Shown piece by piece: positions 9,011 through 16,445 of a DNA stretch of 32,452 nucleotides. Made by a program: the position numbers and the translations under genes. Location of the stretch: positions 1 through 32,452 of the forward strand of contig JALGZO010000673.1 of NCBI GenBank assembly GCA_025774865.1. Direction: 5' to 3'. The notes below the pieces were generated by a model that saw only the letters and a list, made by a program, of their open reading frames with translations, did not search any database and was not told where the DNA came from. This DNA is from a bacterium (GTDB lineage Bacteria; ARS69). Every line of letters starts with the position of its first letter. Position 1 is the first letter of the stretch.

Positions 9011-9969
9011 GGGGTCACCGCCTCCTGCCGCCGGATCCGGAACCGATCGAGCAACGGGGTCAGGATGTTCATCAGGATCACCGCAAACGGTACGGCGTCG
9101 GCCCAGACCCCGAAGCCTCGAATCAGGACGATCAGGAACCCGAGTCCGAAACCGTAGAGCCACATCGCGCGACGGTTCGCCGGCGAGCACGTGGGATCGG
9201 TGGCGAGGAAGAACGCCGCGAGGAACACGTGGCCCTTCAAGAACTGGTCGCCGAAGCTCCCCTCCAGGCGCCCGGCGAAGAGGAGCGCGAAGACCGCGAC
9301 GCCGCCGAGAACCCCCAGGGAGATCTGCGGTCGGATAACTCCCCGCGCCCAGAGGAAGAGACCGCCGAACGCGGTGAGCAGGACCGAAGTGGATGTGGCC
9401 GACGCGACGCTTGCCATCCCGACCGGGTAGATCCAATGAGGCCACGACAGAACGAGGACCAACCAGCCGATGACGGCGGGGTGCATCGGGTAGCTCCCGA
9501 TGCCGCCGAAGAGCTGCTTGCCGAGGAACACCGCGACCACGACTCCGATCAGGAGCACCCAAACCGGAACCGTCGGCGGTAAGAGGAGCGCCAGCAGAAC
9601 TCCCATGAGAGCCGCGTGGCCGTCGAGCGCCCGATAGGGCTGGCGCATCGCGATCTGCGAGAGGTACTCGACCAGAACCGCGAAACCCGAAGCCAGCGCG
9701 ACCGTCCCGAGAATCCCGAGCAGCCAGAGCGGACCGGTGTCGATTCCCATCTCGACCGCCAGCATCTTCACGATCGGGCCGAGCGAGCCGACTCCGGCGT
9801 CGGCCGGATCGAGAACGGCGGCTTTCGGCCCGAACGCGTGTCCGATGGCCCCGAAGAGCGCGGTCGGCATCAGCGCCAGCACCGTCAGGTGGTGAGCGCG
9901 CGTGAGACCGCGACGCGCTCGTACATGCGGAGCGGCTCCGACGGTGTAGTGAGTGGAGGGATCGGGCAC
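9007..9969 (-). CDS. rnfD: RnfD, membrane subunit, lacking the usual covalent-FMN loop
   Basis: LDGHAALMGVLLALLLPP, GKQLFGGIGSYPMHPAVIGW, FFLATDPTCSP, PFAVILMNILTPLLD match RnfD; the region between SWPHWIYP and GGLFLWARG is very short. Confidence 0.9.
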   Translation of the reverse strand: MPDPSTHYTVGAAPHVRARRGLTRAHHLTVLALMPTALFGAIGHAFGPKAAVLDPADAGVGSLGPIVKMLAVEMGIDTGPLWLLGILGTVALASGFAVLVEYLSQIAMRQPYRALDGHAALMGVLLALLLPPTVPVWVLLIGVVVAVFLGKQLFGGIGSYPMHPAVIGWLVLVLSWPHWIYPVGMASVASATSTSVLLTAFGGLFLWARGVIRPQISLGVLGGVAVFALLFAGRLEGSFGDQFLKGHVFLAAFFLATDPTCSPANRRAMWLYGFGLGFLIVLIRGFGVWADAVPFAVILMNILTPLLDRFRIRRQEAVTP

Positions 9970-9973
9970 GGCG

Positions 9974-11344
9974 TCAGTCCTTGGTCACGGTGGCGACGGG
10001 AACGGCGATCGGGTCCGGCTCGCGCGGAGCCGGGGTGGGACCGGCGGTGTCGTCGGCGACGATCGCGGCCGTCGCGGCGATCTCGCGCTTGGCGAGTCGG
10101 ATGTGTTGGAGGATCGGACGCCGGGCCGGACAGACGGTGGCGCAGAGTCCGCATTCGATGCAGTCGTCCAGGCCGTAGTCAGGCGTCCGGTCGAAGAGAC
10201 TGAACTCCGCGAAGCGCGTCAGCTGGTGAGCCGGAAGTTTCTCCGGACACACGTCGAGGCACCACCCGCAGTTCACGCAGGGCTCATCGCTCCAGTCGCG
10301 GAACGTGCCCTTCTTGATCAGCATGAGCGCGTCGACGGTGGCGTCGACGGCCGCATCGAGCGAGTACTGCGCGAGCCCCCGGAATAGCCCCCCGGTCACG
10401 ATCTTGTCGCCGGGCTCGGGCTCGACACCGGCCGCGGCAAACACGTCGCCGAGGCGCGTGCCCATGGAAACGCGGAAGTTGCCGATCGACGCGCCGGAAG
10501 AGTCGAGGATCGTCACGACCCGGCTCGAGGGAACCCGACCGAGCTCGACGGCACCGAGGGCCGCGAGGGCGCGGGCGAGCGGGATGACGGCCGGCCGCGC
10601 GCCCTTCACGCGGACGCGGCGCGCGACCGCCTCCGGGAGCGTCGCCGGATACTCGGCGGCGAGGGGCAGGATCTCGATCCCCGCGCCAGCGGCCGCCATA
10701 CGGATCGCCGCCGCCCGCGCTTCGAGGACGGCGAGGACCGGCCGGTCGGCGCCAGCGAGGCGCGCCACCAGGAGGGTCGCGCGGGCGGCCGCGCTCGGAT
10801 CGTCCAGCAGAAGACTGAGCGCCGCCGTGATCCCGGGCTCGGGGTCGGCGGCCAGGACGACGACGGTATCGGCCGCCTCCGGCAGCTCGAGCTGAACGCC
10901 GGCCTTCCGCAAACGAACCCGAAGATCGTCGACCGAGGCGCAGCTCGGGTCGAGCGGCGCGAACGCTGTGTCGCCGTTGCCGGCGGGCTCGAGGAGGACC
11001 GCGAGCCCGGGCTTTCCGCCCCGGACGTCGGGCGCCTGTTTCACGCCGGCGATCCTGCCCGCCGTGGGGCTCGGGACGATGGGGAGGTCGCCCACGGTGC
11101 CGAGAGGCTGCCCGGCGGCGACCTCCTGGTCCGCCGTCACCGATGGCGACAGCCGCGGTCCGCTCACGTCGGAGCGTCCCAGAAAGATGGCGAGGGTGTC
11201 GGGAGCGGGAAGCTCGGTGAGCGGGGCTGGCTCCACCGCCAGTGGGTACCGCGCTTCCGGCACGGCGAGGAGCCGCCGGAGCAGGCGAAAAAGTCCGAGC
11301 CTGGGGCGCCCCGTCGCTCCAGGGGCATGCGCCGCCGTTGTCAA
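9974..11344 (-). CDS. rnfC: RnfC, Fe-S subunit, with eroded NADH/FMN-binding motifs
   Basis: CVNCGWCLDVCPEKLP and CIECGLCATVCPARRP, RnfC C-terminal architecture. TTG start at 11344 preceded by GAGGGGAG preferred; ORF track extends to 11377. Confidence 0.88.
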   Translation of the reverse strand: MTTAAHAPGATGRPRLGLFRLLRRLLAVPEARYPLAVEPAPLTELPAPDTLAIFLGRSDVSGPRLSPSVTADQEVAAGQPLGTVGDLPIVPSPTAGRIAGVKQAPDVRGGKPGLAVLLEPAGNGDTAFAPLDPSCASVDDLRVRLRKAGVQLELPEAADTVVVLAADPEPGITAALSLLLDDPSAAARATLLVARLAGADRPVLAVLEARAAAIRMAAAGAGIEILPLAAEYPATLPEAVARRVRVKGARPAVIPLARALAALGAVELGRVPSSRVVTILDSSGASIGNFRVSMGTRLGDVFAAAGVEPEPGDKIVTGGLFRGLAQYSLDAAVDATVDALMLIKKGTFRDWSDEPCVNCGWCLDVCPEKLPAHQLTRFAEFSLFDRTPDYGLDDCIECGLCATVCPARRPILQHIRLAKREIAATAAIVADDTAGPTPAPREPDPIAVPVATVTKD

Positions 11345-11425
11345 ACGCTCGCTCCCCTCGCGGACCCGAACGGGCAAAACAAGGAGCCCCAGCCAGCCTG
11401 CGGGCAGATCCCGGATATCCCGCCA

Positions 11426-11443
11426 GCTCTGGATTACCAGAGC
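11426..11443. promoter_or_regulatory. Candidate operator: perfect dyad GCTCTGG-ATTA-CCAGAGC in the rnfC/iorA divergent region
   Basis: 7-bp arms, 4-bp loop; adjacent to AT-rich TATATTCTAAT (11453-11463), which could be a -10 for ior. Confidence 0.45.
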
Positions 11444-11549
11444 AAGAATTCCTATATTCTAATTGTCGGGGATTCGTCCGACCGTCAAGGGTCAGCGGAC
11501 GGCGACCGGCGACCATCGGGAGCATCGGGGGACCTCGTTGAAGCAGCTC

Positions 11550-13322
11550 ATGTCGGGGAACGAGGCGGTCGCTCGGGGCGCCTGGGAAGCAGGGACCCAC
11601 TACGCGACGGGCTACCCGGGCACCCCGAGCACCGAGATCATCGAGACTCTCTCCGGGTATCCCGGCGTCACCGCGGAGTGGTCGACGAACGAGAAGGTGG
11701 CCTTCGACGTCGCCACGGGCGTCTCACTCGCGGGCAAACGGGCTCTCGTGACCATGAAGCACGTCGGCCTCAACGTGGCGGCCGACTCCTTCATGGTTCT
11801 CCCCTACTCCGGCTGCATTGGCGGGTTCGTCGTCGTCTCCGCGGACGATCCGGGGATGCACTCGTCCCAGAACGAGCAAGACAACCGCTACTTCGCGAAG
11901 TTCGGCAAGGTCCCTCTTCTCGAGCCGGTCGATCCCCAGGAAGCCAAGGACTTCGTCCGCATCGCGTTCGACATCTCCGAGCGGTTTGAAACCCCGGTGC
12001 TTCTCCGCACCACGACGCGCATCTCGCACACGAAAGGCGTGGTGACGCTCGGGGAGCCCGTGACTCCTTCCCCGAAGAGCTACGAGACCGACATCCCCCG
12101 CTTCCTCGTTCCTCCTTTCGCGCGCCGGCTCCGACCCTTGGTCGAGGAGCGGCTCGAGCGTCTGCAGGAGTTCAGCGAGAGCTTCGAATACAACCGCGTG
12201 GAGGAAGGGGATCCCGGCGTCGGCGTGATCACGAGCGGCGTGGCCTACCAGTACGCCCGCGAGGTTCTACCGCACGCCACCTACTTGCGGCTCGGGATGT
12301 CGTTCCCGTTCCCCGTCGCGATGGTGCGTCGCTTCTGCGAACGTTTCGATCAGGTGCTCGTCATCGAGGAAGGAGAGCCGTTTCTCGAGGAGTCTCTTCG
12401 CGTCAACGGAATCGACAACGTCGTGGGTAAGCAGAAGATTCCGCTCACGGGCGAGCTGAACCCCGAGATCCTGGCGCACGCGATCCACGGGACACCGCCC
12501 CCGAAGTCCTACGCCGACGAGATGCCGATTCCGCCCCGGCCACCGCTGTTCTGCCTCGGCTGCCCCCACCGGGGCGTGTTCTACGCGCTGAAGAAGAGGA
12601 TGAAGGCCGGCGTGGTCGCTCTGGGCGACATCGGTTGCTATACGCTCGGAGGGCTTCCACCGTACTCGTCGATGCAGACCTCACTCTGCATGGGAGCGAG
12701 CGTCGGGAACGCGCTCGGCTTCGCCCAGGCGACGGGAGACAACGGCGATCGCAAAGCCGTGGGCATCATCGGCGACGGCACATTCCTGCACGGCGGGATT
12801 CCAGGATTGATCGACATGGTCTACAAGAAGAGCCTGGCGACTCTCGTCATTTGCGACAACTCGACGACGGCCATGACCGGCCAGCAGCAGAATCCCGCGA
12901 GCGGCAAGACGATCGCGGGGGAGGCTGCGCCGCGCGTCGATCTCGTGCGGCTCATCGAGTCCATCGGAGTGGATTTCGTCCGCGTGATCGACCCGTACGA
13001 CATCCAGGATCTGCGTAAGACCTTGAGTGCGGCGATCCGGCACCCCGGTCCATCGGTCGTGATCGCGCGGCACGCCTGCCTGATGATCCGTGAGGAACGG
13101 GAAAAGGTGCGGGAACCGATCCGGTTCGACCCCGAGCCCTGCAATTTCTGCAAGGCTTGCTACGAGTTCGGGTGTCCCGCGATCGATTGGAGCGACGAGT
13201 CGGGTCCGATCATCGACGAGCTGCAGTGCATGGGGTGCGAGATGTGCGCCACGTTCTGCGGACCGGGGGCCCTGCAGCCGGCGGAAGCGGTCGGTCTGGC
13301 GCTGGGGGACGGGGCGTCATGA
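11550..13322 (+). CDS. iorA: Indolepyruvate ferredoxin oxidoreductase alpha subunit
   Basis: MSGNEAVARGAWEAGTHYATGYPGTPSTEI, TPP-binding GDIGCYTLGGLPPYSS / GIIGDGTFLHGGIPGL, C-terminal CNFCKACYEFGCP and CMGCEMCATFCGPGA. TTG at 11538 is an alternative start; ORF track opens at 11463. Confidence 0.93.
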   Translation: MSGNEAVARGAWEAGTHYATGYPGTPSTEIIETLSGYPGVTAEWSTNEKVAFDVATGVSLAGKRALVTMKHVGLNVAADSFMVLPYSGCIGGFVVVSADDPGMHSSQNEQDNRYFAKFGKVPLLEPVDPQEAKDFVRIAFDISERFETPVLLRTTTRISHTKGVVTLGEPVTPSPKSYETDIPRFLVPPFARRLRPLVEERLERLQEFSESFEYNRVEEGDPGVGVITSGVAYQYAREVLPHATYLRLGMSFPFPVAMVRRFCERFDQVLVIEEGEPFLEESLRVNGIDNVVGKQKIPLTGELNPEILAHAIHGTPPPKSYADEMPIPPRPPLFCLGCPHRGVFYALKKRMKAGVVALGDIGCYTLGGLPPYSSMQTSLCMGASVGNALGFAQATGDNGDRKAVGIIGDGTFLHGGIPGLIDMVYKKSLATLVICDNSTTAMTGQQQNPASGKTIAGEAAPRVDLVRLIESIGVDFVRVIDPYDIQDLRKTLSAAIRHPGPSVVIARHACLMIREEREKVREPIRFDPEPCNFCKACYEFGCPAIDWSDESGPIIDELQCMGCEMCATFCGPGALQPAEAVGLALGDGAS

Positions 13323-13876
13323 CGGAGGGGATCACGAACGTTCTGATGGCGGGAGTGGGAGGGCAGGGCGTCCTCGTCGCGGGCGAGACGCTGGCGCTCG
13401 CCGCTCTGGCGGATGGGCTCGAGGCCAAGCAGTCCGAGGTTCACGGGGTAGCGCAGCGCGGGGGAAGCGTCGTCAGTCATGTCCGGTTCGGGCCGAGAGT
13501 CCACTCGCCGCTCATTCGATGCGGCGAGGCCAGCGTGCTGTACGCCGCCGAACGCCTCGAAGCGCTTCGTTACGCGCACCACCTGAAGCCGGGTGGCAAC
13601 ATCGTCATGGATGATCGCGCGATCCAACCCATCCGGATGCCGGATGCGCCCGACACCCAGTATCCGGAAGAGGTTCCGGAGTTTCTCCGCAGCAAGCGGT
13701 ACGAGGTTCTCGTGCTCGAAGCCGTTCGCGAGGCGGAGACCCTGGGCGACAAGCGCTGCGCCAACGTGCTGCTGCTCGGGGCGCTCGCGACCCGGCTCCA
13801 GATCGGCGACGAGGCGTGGAATCTCGCCCTCCGAGAGCGGCTTCCCGCGAAGGTCCTGGAGCCGGTTCCCTCCTGA
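13319..13876 (+). CDS. iorB: Indolepyruvate ferredoxin oxidoreductase beta subunit
   Basis: NVLMAGVGGQGVLVAGETLALAAL...QSEVHGVAQRGGSVVSHVRFG typical of the gamma/beta domain of 2-oxoacid:Fd oxidoreductases; overlaps iorA. Confidence 0.92.
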   Translation: MTEGITNVLMAGVGGQGVLVAGETLALAALADGLEAKQSEVHGVAQRGGSVVSHVRFGPRVHSPLIRCGEASVLYAAERLEALRYAHHLKPGGNIVMDDRAIQPIRMPDAPDTQYPEEVPEFLRSKRYEVLVLEAVREAETLGDKRCANVLLLGALATRLQIGDEAWNLALRERLPAKVLEPVPS

Positions 13877-13950
13877 GCTGCGGCCGCTCCTCCCGCTCGC
13901 CCGCGCTCCGTGCGATATTCCCGGAACCGCAAACCACGGAGAGACCGTCG

Positions 13951-14853
13951 ATGAAAACCCGGCTCCTCGTCTCGGTACTGATCGTCTCGGGAGTACTCCA
14001 GGCCCGACTGACCGCCGCCCAGATCATCGTCATCGGCGAGGATCGTCGCGCGTCCGCGTCCGCCTTCGTGTCATCCGGGAAGGACTTCGATCAGGAGCAG
14101 CACTCGGAGGTCGCCCCGGACGCGGGACCGTTCGACGTGTCCCTGTTCGCCGACGCCGCGATCACGGACGCCAATGCGAGCGCAAGCGCCAGCCAGATCT
14201 CGGTGATCGCCACGAGCTTCCTCCGCGCCGAAGGAACCGCCACCGGAGTCGCGGAGGTCTTCGTGGAGGACGCGACGGCTTACGGGGCTTCCCAGTCCAA
14301 CGTCGCGATCCGATTCGTGCTGGCACAGCCGGCCGCCTTCTCCCTCGTGGGTTTCATCGAGGGTGAAGCCAACGCGACGATGACCGTACAGCTGTCGCGG
14401 CCGTTCGAGACCGTCGCGTGGTACAGCGCGACCGACGAGCGAATCGACCTGAACCAGGACGGTGCTCTGGAGGCGGACACCTACGATCTCAACGTCACCT
14501 GCTCGGCGGTCGCGGCGGTGTTCTCACCCGGCGCCGCCCAGCAGGGAACCGGCCGCTACGATGTCCTCATGGCCCTCGGCCAGAGCACGGATGCCCCGGT
14601 TCTCGCGGCCCCGTCCGTCCGGGCGTTTCCGAATCCGTTCCGCGAAAGCACCCGTTTGACGATTCCCGACGGCACGCGTGAAGTCCGGATCGTGGACGCG
14701 CGGGGCCGACTCGTGCGCACGCTCTCCGCTTCGTCCACCGTGCTCTTCGACGGTCGAGACGCCGGGGGGCGTCCGCTCGCAAGCGGCGTGTACTGGGTCA
14801 CGCTGATCGGGGCGGAGGATCCGCAGGCGGTCAAGCTGGTTCGCCTGCGGTAG
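13951..14853 (+). CDS. Secreted protein with C-terminal FlgD-Ig/T9SS type A sorting-like domain
   Basis: Signal peptide MKTRLLVSVLIVSGVLQARLTAAQ; C-terminus FPNPFRESTRLTI...VRIVDARGRLVRTL...FDGRDAGGRPLASGVYWVTL. Confidence 0.75.
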   Translation: MKTRLLVSVLIVSGVLQARLTAAQIIVIGEDRRASASAFVSSGKDFDQEQHSEVAPDAGPFDVSLFADAAITDANASASASQISVIATSFLRAEGTATGVAEVFVEDATAYGASQSNVAIRFVLAQPAAFSLVGFIEGEANATMTVQLSRPFETVAWYSATDERIDLNQDGALEADTYDLNVTCSAVAAVFSPGAAQQGTGRYDVLMALGQSTDAPVLAAPSVRAFPNPFRESTRLTIPDGTREVRIVDARGRLVRTLSASSTVLFDGRDAGGRPLASGVYWVTLIGAEDPQAVKLVRLR

Positions 14854-16077
14854 TCACCGGCGACGCTTCGCCGAGCTCCGCCTCCTCCTCTTCGCCGCGG
14901 CCTTTCGGGTGCTCTTGCGCGCGGTCTTCTTCTTCGCCGCTTTCTTCGTTCCCTTGGCTCCCTTGCGGGCAGCTTTCTTCTTCGCCGCTTTCTTCGGTGT
15001 GCGCTTGCGCGCAGCTTTCTTCTTCGCAGCCCTCGTCCTGCTTCTCGGCGCGGCCTGCTCGGCTCCGGTGGGGTGGTCGCCCGGTGAAAGGAGCTCGATG
15101 TCGAGCGCCTGGGTCACGAAGTGGATCGGGTTGATGATCGTGGTCCCGGGTTGTTCCTCGGTGCCCTGCGAGCCGCCGAAGAGCAAGCCGATGCACGCTC
15201 CGTCGGAGTCGTAGACGAGCGATCCCGAGTCGCCGCCGCTCGAGAACTCCTCCTCGCTCGGGGCCTGCGACACGATGATCTGGTCCACGAACGTAGCCTT
15301 CTGGAACAGGCTGTACTTGACCTGGACGGTGCCGAAGAGAGCCTGCACGAAGCCCTGCGTGTGCTCGGTAGTGCGGCCGGTCTTCTGGACGAACTCACCG
15401 AGGTCGCTCTCGTCAAGGCGACGGGGGGCCACCGGAAGCCCGGGGCCGACATCCACCGTATTCCAGAGAACGTCGCCCGGGTCGGGCGTCGCGATCGCGC
15501 AGTCCACCCGGTTCTCCGCGCCCGGCGCGAAGTCGATCGGGGCGAAACGCGTGAGCCGGGCAATCCGGTCCCGCGGATCCTGGCCGCCGTCGGCGGGGCC
15601 CGGTTGAAGGACCGGGTCGCCGATCGTGGCGTCGTTGGACTCCGCGAGCACGTGATTGTTCGAGAGGATGACCACATCGCCGGTCACCCGGTCGCGGACG
15701 AGACCGCCGAGCGTCCCCGCCGTGATGTTCACGTGCCCCACGCTGATGCCGCTCCGGGCGGGGCGTTCGCGCTGCGTGTACTCCAGCGCGTTGAAGCGGG
15801 CCGCCTGCACGTCCGTGATGAACTCGAGCACTCCGCCCTGGGCACGATCGTCGGGGACGCTGAGCGTCCGCGGAATGCGGTTCGAGAGCGGAAGCCGGCG
15901 GAGCGAGAGCTTCTCGTTCACGTAGACCACGATCGCGAGGTCTTTGAGGTTCTTGCCGGCGGTGCGCTTGCGGCCGATTGCAAAGCCGTTGATGCAGTCG
16001 CAGTGAAGAAGCTGCAGGAACTGGTTGACGCCTCGGACGAGGCGCTTGTGGTCGCGGAACGATGCCCGTGCCATCAC
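14854..16077 (-). CDS. Trypsin-like (NAL1-like) serine protease with a histone-H1-like lysine/alanine/arginine-rich C-terminal tail
   Basis: [12 protein letters not shown] (His), NRVDCAIA (Asp), [13 protein letters not shown] (Ser); about 63-aa tail [40 protein letters not shown]... No obvious signal peptide. Confidence 0.78.
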   Translation of the reverse strand: MMARASFRDHKRLVRGVNQFLQLLHCDCINGFAIGRKRTAGKNLKDLAIVVYVNEKLSLRRLPLSNRIPRTLSVPDDRAQGGVLEFITDVQAARFNALEYTQRERPARSGISVGHVNITAGTLGGLVRDRVTGDVVILSNNHVLAESNDATIGDPVLQPGPADGGQDPRDRIARLTRFAPIDFAPGAENRVDCAIATPDPGDVLWNTVDVGPGLPVAPRRLDESDLGEFVQKTGRTTEHTQGFVQALFGTVQVKYSLFQKATFVDQIIVSQAPSEEEFSSGGDSGSLVYDSDGACIGLLFGGSQGTEEQPGTTIINPIHFVTQALDIELLSPGDHPTGAEQAAPRSRTRAAKKKAARKRTPKKAAKKKAARKGAKGTKKAAKKKTARKSTRKAAAKRRRRSSAKRRR

Positions 16078-16123
16078 TTCCCTCCTATCCCATCCACCCG
16101 CGGCACGGCCGAACCCGCCGGGT

Positions 16124-16339
16124 TCAGCGCGCCCGGAACTCTGACGTCAGCTGGACTTCCACCGGGAAGCCCTCGATCTCCTCGGGCAGGTCGCTCGGAC
16201 GCTGCCCGCTCCTGGTGTAGACCACGATGCAAAATCCTTCCGGATCCTGCGAGGACCGGCCGATCGCGACTCCGATCACGGACTCGATCTCCATCAGGCG
16301 CGCCCGATGGCGATCGAGTGCATCCTTGATCACGGACAT
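16124..16339 (-). CDS. Small protein resembling the N-terminal domain of the neighbouring protease
   Basis: [71 protein letters not shown]; start uncertain (ORF extends to 16408). Confidence 0.55.
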   Translation of the reverse strand: MSVIKDALDRHRARLMEIESVIGVAIGRSSQDPEGFCIVVYTRSGQRPSDLPEEIEGFPVEVQLTSEFRAR

Positions 16340-16445
16340 GTCGGGCTCACGAACATGGTTCTTCCCAAAGAATTCCGCACACATCGAACATCGGCAAGGA
16401 TCTGCCAAGGATCAAGGCAAATCAGCCACCGACGGCGTCCGTCGC

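Noticed and set aside
4983-11344. Na+-NQR instead of Rnf
   Set aside because: An RnfB with the GANCGGCGFSGC Fe-S domain and an RnfC-type subunit with two 4Fe-4S motifs are present, and no NqrF is seen.
14440-14490. EF-hand/dockerin-like loop DLNQDGALEAD in the secreted protein
   Set aside because: Only one loop and the position-12 acidic residue does not fit; too weak to call.
14870-15045. TTCTTC/GCCGC-rich imperfect DNA repeat
   Set aside because: Explained by the lysine/alanine-rich coding tail of the protease; not an independent DNA repeat or CRISPR array.
15121-16329. 402-aa plus-strand ORF
   Set aside because: Antisense to the protease and small ORF; the protease frame has a catalytic triad.
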